From: Faecalibacterium sp. An121
Lineage (GTDB): Bacteria > Bacillota > Clostridia > Oscillospirales > Ruminococcaceae
NCBI RefSeq assembly: GCF_002160915.1
Contig: NZ_NFLM01000001.1
Coordinates: 186,001-250,000 of the forward strand
Direction: 5' to 3'
Length of the DNA stretch: 64,000 nucleotides
Positions within the stretch are counted from its first letter, which is position 1. Each line of letters begins with the position of its first letter. Shown here in pieces: positions 36,369-45,097 of this stretch. The notes under the pieces are model-generated. The model was not told the origin of the DNA, searched no databases, and saw nothing but the letters and a program-made list of their open reading frames with translations. Made by a program: the position numbers and the translations under genes.

Positions 36369-36704
36369 TTGCTTCCAGAGCCGCAGCCCGTGGACTGCCC
36401 CTCTGAAAGAGGGCGCAACTATACACCACCTGAAGGTAGTGTGTTGCGCCCTGCCGGGGGCTTCCTGCGGAAAGCGGATGATTGCCCGCAGCGTTCCGGC
36501 TCCTGTCAATCATCACAGAGGAAGCTACACTTCCCCTGCGCTGGCTGACGCCAGCTACCCCTTTGTGTACTTGCCGCCCGGGAACACCTTGCACTGCAAG
36601 CTGTTCCCGTCCAGCAAGTTTTACAATAGGCCGCTATACTTTTCTGAAACGATGAGGTATAATGAAGTCAACGACAAATTGGAATTTGGAGGGGATATAG
36701 CAAT
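36369..36704. other. Non-coding stretch with oriT-like hairpin
   Basis: 336 bases with no real gene. It contains the 36410-36452 stem-loop and, at 36656-36661, a TATAAT box for the next small gene. Confidence 0.5.
36410..36452. other. Candidate oriT stem-loop of the IME
   Basis: AGGGCGCAAC/GTTGCGCCCT perfect 10-bp stem (36410-36419 with 36443-36452), with inner pairing ACAC/GTGT and ACCT/AGGT. It sits upstream of the relaxase gene, where MobA/MobL elements carry oriT. The nick site is not identified. Confidence 0.45.
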
Positions 36705-36926
36705 ATGAAAAACAATAGATACTTAACTGTTGGCTTATTAACAGGATTTATTGTTGGTGGTTGCATAGGTGTGTTGGCATGGGCGTTTTTGCAAAATCTT
36801 TTTGCCATTCCTATTTGTGCAAGTATCGGAATGTTGATTGGAATTGTTATAGGCACGGTGATTGATTATGAAAAAACATCAAAAGAAATAGATAAAATAG
36901 ATGATTCCTTAAAGGGAAAATCCTAA
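36705..36926 (+). CDS. Small two-helix membrane protein
   Basis: 73 residues with two membrane helices (about 7-29 and 34-52) and glycine zippers. ATG at 36705 with GGAGGGG upstream and its own TATAAT box. It is AT-rich compared with both neighbours, so it may be a later addition. Function unknown. Confidence 0.6.
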   Translation: MKNNRYLTVGLLTGFIVGGCIGVLAWAFLQNLFAIPICASIGMLIGIVIGTVIDYEKTSKEIDKIDDSLKGKS

Positions 36927-37061
36927 TTTATCGGGCCACCCTGATCCGAACTTTCAAAACTGAATACCAGCCACCCACCGGCGGCACCACCGAGCAGGAA
37001 ATCTTGAAACAGGTTCCCTGCTCTTTTTATGCCCGGACACCGGGAGAAAGGAGGACGTGAC

Positions 37062-38651
37062 TTGCCATGCCCGCACTTTGATGTGAAAATCATCCAGCGC
37101 AGCAAGCGCCAGTCAGCCGTTGCGTCTGCCGCCTACCAGAGCGGGGAACGGCTGTTTTCCGAATACGACCAGAAACAGAAATACTATTCCCATAAAAGCG
37201 AAATCGTCCACACCGAAATCATGCTGCCGCCCCATGCCCCGCCGGAATACGCAGACCGGAATACCTTGTGGAACGCCGCCGAAGCCATCGAGAAGCAATG
37301 GAACTCCCAGCTTGCCCGGAGGTTTGTGCTTGCCATTCCGAGGGAACTTCCCCGGTCACAGTACGCCGACCTTATCCGGGACTACTGCCGGGAGTTTTTT
37401 GTTTCCAAGGGCATGATTGCCGACTTTGCCATCCATGACAAGGGGGACGGAAATCCCCACGCCCACATCCTGCTTACCATGCGGGCAATGGACGAACAAG
37501 GCAAGTGGCTCCCAAAGAGCCGGAAGGTTTATGACCTTGACGAGAACGGCGAGCGTATCCGGCTTGCGTCCGGCAGATGGAAAAGCCACAAGGAGGACAC
37601 CGTGGACTGGAACGACCAGAAGTACGCCGAGATATGGCGGCAGGGCTGGGCTGACACGGCGAACCGCTATCTGGAAGCCATCGGCAGCCCGGAGCGCCTT
37701 GACCTTCGTTCCTATGCCCGACAGGGGATTGATAAAATCCCCACCGTCCACATGGGGCCAGCGGTCAGCCAGTTGGAGAAGAAAGGCATACAGACCAACA
37801 TCGGCAACCTGAACCGGGACATCAAAGCCGCCAATTCCCTCATGCAGTCTATCCGGCAGATGGTACGCAGCTTAAAGGGCTGGCTGTCCGGCCTGAAAGA
37901 GAAAAAGGCAGCGCTGCTGGAAGTGCTGGAACAGGCAAAGGAGCCGACCATCCCCGAACTGCTTTCCCGGTATCTGGATATGCGGAGCGAGGAACGCACC
38001 GGCTGGACTTCCAAGGGGAAGCTGAAAGGCACTGTTGGCGATTTCAACAAGGTCATGGAAGCCCTTGACTTCCTGCGGCAGAAAGAGATCTCCACCGTGG
38101 AGAGCCTTGACGCCTATCTGGATAAGGTCAGCGGGGAGATACTTTCTGCCAAAACCGACATCCGAAAATCGGAACGCCGGATAAAGGCCATCGACACCAC
38201 CCTTTCCCATATCGCCAACCACGGAGCCTACAAAGAGGTTTACAAGAAATACGCTTCCATCGGCTGGAAAACCCGAAAGGAGAAGTTTGCCGCCGAACAC
38301 CGGGAGGAACTGGACGCCTACCTTGCCGCAAAGCGTTTCTTCAAAGCCCATCAGGAGGAATTGCCCTTCGATGCGAAAGAGTTAAAGAAAGAACGGGCGC
38401 AGCTTTCCGAGGAACTGTCTAAAAAAAATGAGGGATTGCAGGCGGTTCAGGCGGATATGAAGCTGCTGCGGGATGTGCGCTACTGGATAAACCATGTGCT
38501 GCCGCCCGACCAGCGCCGTGTTGTGCCGGAGCCGGGAAAGAAGCCGTCCATCAACGAACAATTAAGCTGGAAGATTGAGGGCGCAAAACAGCGGGAAGAA
38601 CAGAAACGCCAGCAGCCCCGCCGCCAGCAAAAACAGGATATGGAACTTTAA
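37062..38651 (+). CDS. MobA/MobL-family relaxase
   Basis: Nicks oriT and leads the DNA into the recipient. 529 residues. The N-terminal relaxase domain shows the conserved start (FDVKIIQRSKRQSAVASAAY) and the metal-binding three-His type motif HDKGDGNPHAHILLTMR. The second half is coiled-coil and charged. I chose the TTG at 37062 because GGAGG lies 7 bases upstream. It is complete, so the IME may be mobilized by a helper T4SS. Confidence 0.88.
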   Translation: MPCPHFDVKIIQRSKRQSAVASAAYQSGERLFSEYDQKQKYYSHKSEIVHTEIMLPPHAPPEYADRNTLWNAAEAIEKQWNSQLARRFVLAIPRELPRSQYADLIRDYCREFFVSKGMIADFAIHDKGDGNPHAHILLTMRAMDEQGKWLPKSRKVYDLDENGERIRLASGRWKSHKEDTVDWNDQKYAEIWRQGWADTANRYLEAIGSPERLDLRSYARQGIDKIPTVHMGPAVSQLEKKGIQTNIGNLNRDIKAANSLMQSIRQMVRSLKGWLSGLKEKKAALLEVLEQAKEPTIPELLSRYLDMRSEERTGWTSKGKLKGTVGDFNKVMEALDFLRQKEISTVESLDAYLDKVSGEILSAKTDIRKSERRIKAIDTTLSHIANHGAYKEVYKKYASIGWKTRKEKFAAEHREELDAYLAAKRFFKAHQEELPFDAKELKKERAQLSEELSKKNEGLQAVQADMKLLRDVRYWINHVLPPDQRRVVPEPGKKPSINEQLSWKIEGAKQREEQKRQQPRRQQKQDMEL

Positions 38652-38721
38652 CCAATCAGGCGCTTGCCTTTTCTTTGTGAGAATGGCAGGCGCTTTTTCT
38701 ATTTTCAGGAGGATTTGCCTA

Positions 38722-39369
38722 TTGAACGTATTTGAAGCCGTGAAGCAGTCTGTTTCCACCCGGCAGGCCGCCGAGCATTACGGTATCCGGGTAGGGAGAA
38801 ACGGGATGTGCGTCTGCCCTTTCCATGACGATAAAAACCCCAGCATGAAGGTTGACCGGCGTTTCCATTGCTTCGGCTGTCAGGCAGACGGGGATGTGAT
38901 TGACTTTGTTTCCCGTCTGGAAAACGTCAGCCCCAAAGAAGCCGCCCTCATGCTGGCGCAGGACTTCTCCATCCCCTATGAGGACAGGGAGCCGCCAAGC
39001 AGGAGCCGCCCGAAGCGGAAGCCACGTCAGGAAAGCCCGGAACATCAATTTAAGCGCATGGAGCGCCACTGTTTCCGGGTACTGTCCGACTATCACAATC
39101 TGCTGCGCTGCTGGAAGCGGGACTATGCCCCAAAGACGCCGGAGGAAGAATGGCACCCGCTTTTCGTGGAAGCCTTGCAGAAACAATCCCATGTGGAATA
39201 TCTGCTGGATGTGCTGCTGTTCTCCGACATAGGGGAACGGGCTGCCCTGATTGCCAGCTACGGAAAGGAAGTGAGGAACCTTGAGCGGAGAATGGCAGAC
39301 CTTGCCGCCAGAACTGCGGCAGGCCGTGACGGACACCATCGAAGCCGCACCCCCGCCCCGGAGCGTTGA
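38722..39369 (+). CDS. CHC2 zinc-finger (primase-type) protein
   Basis: 215 residues. The zinc finger is seen as CVCPFHDDKNPS... then FHCFGCQADGDVIDFV near residues 30-65, the N-terminal domain of DnaG-type primases. No TOPRIM domain follows, so it probably works with the VapE-like helicase. I chose the TTG at 38722 because AGGAGG lies upstream. It overlaps the next gene by 89 bases in another frame. Confidence 0.8.
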   Translation: MNVFEAVKQSVSTRQAAEHYGIRVGRNGMCVCPFHDDKNPSMKVDRRFHCFGCQADGDVIDFVSRLENVSPKEAALMLAQDFSIPYEDREPPSRSRPKRKPRQESPEHQFKRMERHCFRVLSDYHNLLRCWKRDYAPKTPEEEWHPLFVEALQKQSHVEYLLDVLLFSDIGERAALIASYGKEVRNLERRMADLAARTAAGRDGHHRSRTPAPER

Positions 39370-40681
39370 GGAAGTGAAAGCCATGCTGGAGGGCACCGAG
39401 AAAGGCGGCGTGCGGAACAGTATCCACAACTGCCTGACCGTGTTCCAGTATGACCCCATTCTTTCCGGGGCGGTTGCAAAAAATCTCCTGACCGAGCGTA
39501 TTGACCTTCTAAAGCCCATCGGCAGGAAACGCAGAACCGGCAGCAAGGCCATGACCGACACGGACATGAAATATATCCGGCTGTATCTGGAAGATACCTA
39601 CGGCCTGACAAGCGAGAAAAAGATAGCAGACGCCGCTGATCTGGCCGCAGACGCCAACAGCTACCATCCCATCCGGGACTACCTGAACGGCCTTGTCTGG
39701 GACGGGAAAGAGCGTATCCGCTACTGCCTGCGTCACTTTCTGGGAGCCGACACAGACAACTTCACTTACCATTCCCTGCGGCTGTTCCTGCTGGGAGCCA
39801 TCCACCGGGCATTCTGCCCCGGCTGTAAGTTTGAGGTCATGCTCTGTCTGGTTGGCGGTCAGGGAGCCGGGAAATCCACCTTCTTCCGGCTGCTGGCCGT
39901 AAAAGACGAGTGGTTTTCCGATGATTTGCGGAAGTTGGACGATGATAACGTGTACCGCAAGCTACAAGGCCACTGGATAATTGAAATGTCGGAGATGATT
40001 GCCACCGCAAACGCCAAGAGCATAGAGGAAATCAAGTCATTTTTAAGCCGCCAGAAGGAGGTCTATAAAATCCCCTACGAAACCCACCCGGAGGACAGGC
40101 TGCGGCAATGCGTGTTCGGCGGGACTTCCAATGCGCTGGACTTCCTGCCCCTTGACCGTTCCGGGAACCGGCGCTTCCTGCCGGTCATGGTCTACCCCGG
40201 ACAGGCCGAGGTACACATTTTGGACGATGAAGCCGCTTCCAGAGCCTATCTGGAACAGGTATGGGCGGAAGCCATGACAACCTACAAAAGCGGCGATTTT
40301 AAGCTGTCTTTTACACCCGAAATGATACAGTACCTCAAAGAACACCAGCGGGATTTCATGCCGGAGGACACCAAGGCCGGGATGATACAGGCGTACCTTG
40401 ACCGCTACACTGGCAGCGCCGTATGCTCTAAGCAGCTTTTCAAGGAAGCCCTGAACCACCCCTTTGACGAGCCGAAGCAATGGGAAATCCGGGAAGTCAA
40501 CGACATCATGAACCACTGTATCACGGGATGGAAGTATTTCTCCAATCCCCGGATATTTGAAGGGTACGGCAGGCAAAAGGGCTGGGAACGAGAAGCCCCG
40601 GCAACGGGCGCTGACAACGGGCGTGAAAAAACGCCGGACGGATTTGTGGAAGTCACGGAGCAGATGGAACTTCCCTTCTGA
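39281..40681 (+). CDS. VapE-family P-loop helicase/primase-associated protein
   Basis: 466 residues of the virulence-associated protein E family, found in phage, SaPI-like islands and IMEs. Walker A GGQGAGKSTFF at about 203-213 and Walker B-like WIIEMSEM are seen. It probably unwinds the element's origin; the iteron array follows immediately. The TTG start at 39281 lies inside the CHC2 gene. Confidence 0.85.
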   Translation: MSGEWQTLPPELRQAVTDTIEAAPPPRSVEEVKAMLEGTEKGGVRNSIHNCLTVFQYDPILSGAVAKNLLTERIDLLKPIGRKRRTGSKAMTDTDMKYIRLYLEDTYGLTSEKKIADAADLAADANSYHPIRDYLNGLVWDGKERIRYCLRHFLGADTDNFTYHSLRLFLLGAIHRAFCPGCKFEVMLCLVGGQGAGKSTFFRLLAVKDEWFSDDLRKLDDDNVYRKLQGHWIIEMSEMIATANAKSIEEIKSFLSRQKEVYKIPYETHPEDRLRQCVFGGTSNALDFLPLDRSGNRRFLPVMVYPGQAEVHILDDEAASRAYLEQVWAEAMTTYKSGDFKLSFTPEMIQYLKEHQRDFMPEDTKAGMIQAYLDRYTGSAVCSKQLFKEALNHPFDEPKQWEIREVNDIMNHCITGWKYFSNPRIFEGYGRQKGWEREAPATGADNGREKTPDGFVEVTEQMELPF

Positions 40682-40704
40682 ATAATCCGGAGAAATCACA
40701 GCCG

Positions 40705-40890
40705 GTTGCCGACCCCGTTGCTATCCCGTTGCCGAGCCGGTTGCCGGGAAAAAGACCGTAACTGCGGGCTTTTCTCCCCTCTGACAACCAAAGCAACAGA
40801 AAAATAAAAGAAAAAGTAAATAAACAGTAACCCGCCAGACAGAGATTGTTTTCGAGGTTTTTTGAAGACCGTTGCCGGACTTCGTTGCCG
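40705..40890 (+). repeat. Phased GTTGCCG iteron array, candidate replication origin
   Basis: Copies of GTTGCCG (one GTTGCTA variant) start at 40705, 40717, 40728 and 40740, spaced 12, 11 and 12 bases. Two more start at 40871 and 40884. A ~50-base A-rich segment lies between the two groups. The whole lies in the gap after the VapE gene. Confidence 0.6.
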
Positions 40891-40934
40891 ACCTTCTCCT
40901 GTCTGGCTTATTTTATTTATGGAGGTAACTGCCT

Positions 40935-41132
40935 ATGGCAAAAAGCAAAACTGAAATCCATGTCACAACGGTATTTGACGGCGAACTGGACGCTACGGAT
41001 GTTTTCGTGAGCCTGATTGCACAGAAATACAGCCAGAGAAATAATAAAGAATATCTTGCGAAAAAGCAAGATTTAGAGTATAATAAAGACAAGGTTCAGA
41101 GTGACCGTGTTCCGTCTGGATTGTGCGGGTAA
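40935..41132 (+). CDS. Small conserved protein before the serine recombinase
   Basis: 65 residues (starts MAKSKTEIHVTTVFDGELDA, ends VPSGLCG). Proteins of this kind are common just before large serine recombinases in clostridial elements; the function is unknown. ATG at 40935 with GGAGGTAAC upstream. Its last codons contain the right copy of the 18-bp inverted repeat. Confidence 0.65.
   Translation: MAKSKTEIHVTTVFDGELDATDVFVSLIAQKYSQRNNKEYLAKKQDLEYNKDKVQSDRVPSGLCG
41109..41126. repeat. 18-bp perfect inverted repeat, right copy
   Basis: GTTCCGTCTGGATTGTGC, the reverse complement of 29362-29379. It overlaps the end of the small gene and lies 13 bases before the recombinase start. Confidence 0.85.
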
Positions 41133-41138
41133 ACGGTT

Positions 41139-42803
41139 ATGATGAACGGAATGGAATATACAGGCATGGACGCAATACTGGCGGGCAGCTTCCGGGCGGC
41201 TATCTATTGCAGGCTTTCCAAGGACGATGACCTTGACGGGGAGAGCGCCAGCATTGCAAACCAGCGGGATATGCTGGAAACCTACTGCGAGAAGCAGGGA
41301 TGGGAGGTTGTTGCAGTCTATCAGGACGATGGCTACACGGGGCTGAACATGGAGCGCCCCGACCTGAAACGGATGTTGAAAGCCATCGAGCGCAGGCAGA
41401 TAAACCTTGTGGTCACGAAAGACCTATCCAGACTGGGTAGGAATTACTTGCAGACCGGCTTCCTGATTGAAGATTTCTTCCCCCGCCACGGCGTCCGGTA
41501 TATCGCCATGAATGACGGTATCGACACCATGCGGGACAACAACGACATTGCGCCGTTCAAGAACATCCTCAACGAGATGTACAGCAAGGACATTTCCAAG
41601 AAGGTTCATTCCTCTTATCTGCTGAAAGCGCAGAAAGGCCAGTTTACCGGCTGCCTTGCCCCCTTCGGGTATCGGAAAGACCCGGAGGACAAAAACCATC
41701 TGCTGATTGATGAGGAAACGGCCCCCATTGTCCGGCGTCTGTTTGCGTGGGCGCTGGAAGGACACGGCCCCAACTACATCCGGCGCAGGCTGGAAGAAGA
41801 AAAAATCCCATGCCCGACCTACTGGAACCGGGTGCGGGGCTTTCGGAACGTGTCAACCAAGTGGGAAAAGAAAGACCCGGTAAACGGGCGGTATATGTGG
41901 GATTTCTCCGTGATTAAGGACATCCTGATGAACCCCGTCTACACCGGCGCTATCGCTTCCCAGAAGAAGGAATACCGCTTCAAAATCGGCACCATCGGGG
42001 AGAAGAAGCCGGAGGACTGGATTGTGGTGGAGAACCAGCATGAGCCGCTTGTTGACCGCAAGACCTTTGACATCGTGCAGCGCAAGCTGAAATCCCGGCA
42101 GCGCCCCCGCCAGACCGGGGAAATCAGCCTGTTTGCGGGGCTTATCAAGTGCGGCGAGTGCGGGAAGTCGCTGACGATCCGCTACACCAACGACAAGCAC
42201 CCGAAGCAGATTTATTCCTGTAAGACCTACAACGCCTACGGGAAACAGCACTGTACCCAGCACCGGGTTGAGTACGACACCCTTTACAGCCTTGTACTGA
42301 ACAAAATCCGGGAGTGCGCCAGAGCCGCCCTGATGGACGGGGAAGCCGTTGCCGGGAAGCTGACCGATACCTGCGAAGCAGAGCAGAAAGGCCAGCGGGA
42401 AGCATTGGAGCGTTCCCTTACCAAAGACGAGGAACGGATTGACGTTCTGGAAAAGATGGTGCTGCGGCTGTATGAGGACATGGTTGCCGGACGTATCAGC
42501 GAAGCGAACTTCAATCTGCTGATGGAAAAGACGCAGGCGGAACAGGCCGAGTTGAAGGCAAGGGTTGAGGAAGGCCGGAAAAAGCTGGCCGATGAAATCC
42601 GGCTTGCGTGTGACGCCCGCCAATGGGTGGAAGCCATTCAGGAATACGCCGACATCACGGAACTGGACGCCGCCACCTTAAACCGCCTGATTAAAGAAAT
42701 CGTTGTCCATGAGAGTATAGACAGCGATAAGACAAGACACATTTCTATCGAAATTCATTTCAATCTCAAACCCATCCCGGAAGTGGAGCAGGTCACGGCC
42801 TGA
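41139..42803 (+). CDS. Large serine recombinase (TndX/TnpX type)
   Basis: 554 residues. The N-terminal resolvase domain has the catalytic serine in AIYCRLSKDDD and the conserved NQRDML and DDGYTG...RPDLKRML. The recombinase domain (FGYRKDPEDKN), a zinc ribbon (CGECGKSL...YSCKTY) and a coiled coil follow. It integrates and excises the IME. The insertion in maff2 with an 11-bp shared core is consistent with such an enzyme. The ATG at 41139 is taken although its ribosome site is weak. Confidence 0.93.
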   Translation: MMNGMEYTGMDAILAGSFRAAIYCRLSKDDDLDGESASIANQRDMLETYCEKQGWEVVAVYQDDGYTGLNMERPDLKRMLKAIERRQINLVVTKDLSRLGRNYLQTGFLIEDFFPRHGVRYIAMNDGIDTMRDNNDIAPFKNILNEMYSKDISKKVHSSYLLKAQKGQFTGCLAPFGYRKDPEDKNHLLIDEETAPIVRRLFAWALEGHGPNYIRRRLEEEKIPCPTYWNRVRGFRNVSTKWEKKDPVNGRYMWDFSVIKDILMNPVYTGAIASQKKEYRFKIGTIGEKKPEDWIVVENQHEPLVDRKTFDIVQRKLKSRQRPRQTGEISLFAGLIKCGECGKSLTIRYTNDKHPKQIYSCKTYNAYGKQHCTQHRVEYDTLYSLVLNKIRECARAALMDGEAVAGKLTDTCEAEQKGQREALERSLTKDEERIDVLEKMVLRLYEDMVAGRISEANFNLLMEKTQAEQAELKARVEEGRKKLADEIRLACDARQWVEAIQEYADITELDAATLNRLIKEIVVHESIDSDKTRHISIEIHFNLKPIPEVEQVTA

Positions 42804-42897
42804 CCTGCCCCCGCCGGGGCGGTTCTTAAAAACTCCATAGATATTTCTTGACACGCCGCCGCCCGCCATCGAGCCGTTTTCCTACACCTATTTGGGG
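42804..42897. other. Right-end non-coding DNA of the IME
   Basis: About 95 bases between the recombinase stop and the maff2 3' half. It contains a short TTGACA (42848-42853). This should carry recombinase-binding sequence; no clear repeat was seen. Confidence 0.4.
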
Positions 42898-42978
42898 ATA
42901 AAACAGCTCATGGCCGGCGGCGGTGTCGCCCTCATCGGCACCACCCTTGTGCCTCTGCTGAGTGGCCTGTTTGGCTAA
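42898..42978 (+). pseudogene. maff2, 3' half
   Basis: Frame reads IKQLMAGGGVALIGTTLVP then LLSGLFG and stop, the normal C-terminus of Maff2 proteins. With the 5' half at 29178-29336, excision of the IME would restore a protein of about 71 residues. Confidence 0.85.
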
Positions 42979-43142
42979 AGATAGCCGGATAGCGTAACCC
43001 TGTAATCTGCCCCTACCCAGCGCCCCAAGCGGGAACTGCCGCCCACAGTACAGGGCTTCCACATTCAGCCCGCGGCGCGCTGGCAGGTGGGCAAAACCGC
43101 TTCATCACTCAACTTTCATTCACCCACAGGAGGAAAACGAAT
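42979..43142. other. Intergenic DNA of the outer ICE
   Basis: 164 bases with no gene seen. Confidence 0.4.
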
Positions 43143-43229
43143 ATGGAACTCTTTTCTGTTGCAACTGCGCTCTTTCAGTTTCTCGCGTCCCTCATGAGCC
43201 TTTTGTCCCGCTTTCCGCTGATGGGCTAA
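43143..43229 (+). CDS. 28-residue membrane peptide of the transfer region
   Basis: MELFSVATALFQFLASLMSL then LSRFPLMG: one hydrophobic helix. ATG with AGGAGGAAAACGAAT upstream. It lies 12 bases before the virB6-like gene and likely belongs to the same operon. Function unknown. Confidence 0.5.
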   Translation: MELFSVATALFQFLASLMSLLSRFPLMG

Positions 43230-43241
43230 GGAGGGCGGCCC

Positions 43242-44108
43242 GTGGACAAGGTACTCCAGAAAATCACCGAGTGGCTCAAGGAGATACTGGTCGGCGGGGT
43301 CATGGGCAACTTGTCCGGGATGTTTGATTCGGTCAACGAGCAGGTGGGCGAGATCGGCGAGCAGGTCAGCCTGACCCCCGCCGAGTTTTCGCCCCGGGTC
43401 TTTGAGATGGTCCAGGGGGTGTCCGAGTCGGCGATCTTGCCGATCGCGGGCATCTTCCTGACCATCGTGGCCTGCTATGAGCTGATCCAGATGGTCATCG
43501 ACCACAACAATCTGGCCAACTTCGAGACCTGGACCTTCTTCCGCTGGGTGTTCAAGACCTTCGTGGCCGTCACCCTCATCTCCAATACCTTTGACATCAC
43601 CATGGCCGTCTTTGACCTGGCCCAAACGGTGGTGGCCGAGTCCAGCGGCATCATTGCGGGAAACACGGCGGTGGATGACACCACCCTGCTCACCCTGCAG
43701 ACCTCCCTCATGACCCTGGAACTGGGCGAGCTGCTGGCCCTCTATCTGCAATCCTTCCTCATCGGCTTTACCATGAAGATTCTCGGTATAGCGATTTTCG
43801 TCATCGTGTATGGCCGCATAGTAGAGATCTATCTCGCCGTGAGTTTGGCCCCCATCCCGTTTTCGACCTTCGGCAGTAAAGAGCAAAGCCAGATCGGCCA
43901 GAACTACCTGCGCAGCCTGCTGGCTCTGGGCTTGCAGGGTTTCCTCATTATGATTTGCGTCGGCATTTACGCTGTTTTGATTCAGGGCGTCTCCTTTGCA
44001 TCCGACCCCATCGCATCCATTTGGGGCGTCATTGGTTACACCGTCCTGCTCTGCTTCACCCTGCTCAAGACCGGCACCCTCGCCCGCAGCATCCTCAACG
44101 CACATTAA
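43242..44108 (+). CDS. VirB6/TrbL-like conjugative membrane protein
   Basis: 288 residues with five or six membrane helices (for example ILPIAGIFLTIVACYELIQM and IGFTMKILGIAIFVIVYG). It matches in size, order and helix pattern the VirB6-like channel protein of Tn1549/CTn elements. GTG start at 43242 with GGAGGG upstream. Intact, but the gene after it is destroyed by the IS3 element. Confidence 0.82.
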   Translation: MDKVLQKITEWLKEILVGGVMGNLSGMFDSVNEQVGEIGEQVSLTPAEFSPRVFEMVQGVSESAILPIAGIFLTIVACYELIQMVIDHNNLANFETWTFFRWVFKTFVAVTLISNTFDITMAVFDLAQTVVAESSGIIAGNTAVDDTTLLTLQTSLMTLELGELLALYLQSFLIGFTMKILGIAIFVIVYGRIVEIYLAVSLAPIPFSTFGSKEQSQIGQNYLRSLLALGLQGFLIMICVGIYAVLIQGVSFASDPIASIWGVIGYTVLLCFTLLKTGTLARSILNAH

Positions 44109-44117
44109 GGAGGTAAC

Positions 44118-44124
44118 ATGGCAG
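44118..44124 (+). pseudogene. First codons of the next transfer gene (probably prgI-like), cut by IS3
   Basis: AAGGAGGTAAC is followed by ATGGCAG and then the IS end. In intact elements a PrgI-family gene starting MAV follows the virB6-like gene. Only about two codons remain, so the identity comes from position. Confidence 0.5.
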
Positions 44125-44200
44125 TGACCCCTTCCCCAAAAAACGGACACAAAGCAGGATAAAAAAGCCGAATAAAATGCAGAGATAAGGTGTACTGCAA

Positions 44201-45097
44201 TCAGGCGGCGGAAGCGGCAAGTTCAGCTTCAAAACTTGCAGGCGAACGCCAGCCAAGGGCAGAATGGGGGCGGATGGTGTTGTAAAAGGCTTCGAGATAG
44301 GCAAATATGTCGTCCTGTGCAGCAGCCCTTGTAGGATAGTGCTTGAGGTGGACCAGCTCGCACTTGAGGCAGCTGAAGAAGTTCTCCGCAACAGCGTTGT
44401 CATAGGGGTCACCGCGGCGGGACATGCTCTGCCGGATGCCGTAGGCTTCCAGGCGCTCCCGGTAGCCCCGGGCGGCATACTGGATGCCCCGGTCACTGTG
44501 AAAAATCAGACCTCTGGCAGGTTTGCGGCGGCGATACGCCATATCCAGTGCTGCCAGCGTCAGCCGGGTATCGATCCTGTCCGAGAAGGCATAACCGACG
44601 ATCTTACGTGTGCACAGGTCTTTGACAATGGCTAAATAGAGCCATCCTTCCCCGGTGGGAATGTAGGTAATATCTCCCACCCAGGCCTGGTCAGGCCGGT
44701 CAAAGGAAAAGTTCCGCTGCAAAAGGTTGGGCGCAATGGGATGGCTGTGATTGGAATGGGTCGTCGTTTTATAAGCCCTTCTGCGTACCGAGGAGATCCC
44801 GGCCAGCCGCATCTGACGGTGCACCCGTTTGCGGGAGCAGCCAAATTCCGGCTTCAGCAGCCGGTACAGGCTGTCCAGCCCCATGGCCGGATACTTCTCA
44901 TGCAGTTCGATCAGCCGGCGTCGGAGCGCCTGGTTTTGCAGCCTGCGCCTGCAGGTCTTCTCTGCCTTCCAGCCGTAATACCCGCTGCGGGATACCTCCA
45001 ATACCCGGCATGCCTGCTCCACAGAGGCCCCCTGACGCTTGAGCGTCTGGACGCAGCGGTATCTCTCCTCTACGGTTTCGACAGGATGCCGACGGAT
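44201..45097 (-). CDS. IS3-family transposase OrfB (DDE integrase)
   Basis: Standalone frame from GTG at 45022, 273 residues; the frame is open upstream to the slippery site at 45,097, so it is mainly made as an OrfAB fusion. DDE residues are seen in WVGDITYIP, HSDRGIQYA and NAVAENFFSCLK. The N-terminal HTH_21-like segment is LIELHEKYPAMG. It looks intact and may be active. Confidence 0.9.
   Translation of the reverse strand: MRRHPVETVEERYRCVQTLKRQGASVEQACRVLEVSRSGYYGWKAEKTCRRRLQNQALRRRLIELHEKYPAMGLDSLYRLLKPEFGCSRKRVHRQMRLAGISSVRRRAYKTTTHSNHSHPIAPNLLQRNFSFDRPDQAWVGDITYIPTGEGWLYLAIVKDLCTRKIVGYAFSDRIDTRLTLAALDMAYRRRKPARGLIFHSDRGIQYAARGYRERLEAYGIRQSMSRRGDPYDNAVAENFFSCLKCELVHLKHYPTRAAAQDDIFAYLEAFYNTIRPHSALGWRSPASFEAELAASAA

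Larger units (their letters stand above)
29319..42914. mobile_element. Nested integrative mobilizable element with a resistance block
   Basis: About 13.6 kb inserted inside maff2. The 11-bp core CAGCTCATGGC is present at both ends (29319-29329 and 42904-42914), as expected for attL and attR of a large serine recombinase. The recombinase gene is at the right end. Backbone genes (relaxase, primase, VapE, recombinase) are GC-rich; the left 5 kb with resistance genes is AT-rich. It has no type IV secretion genes, so transfer would need a helper. Confidence 0.85.

Noticed and set aside
40705-40890. CRISPR array
   Set aside because: The repeats are only 7 bases with 4-6 base spacing; no spacers of CRISPR length and no cas genes nearby.
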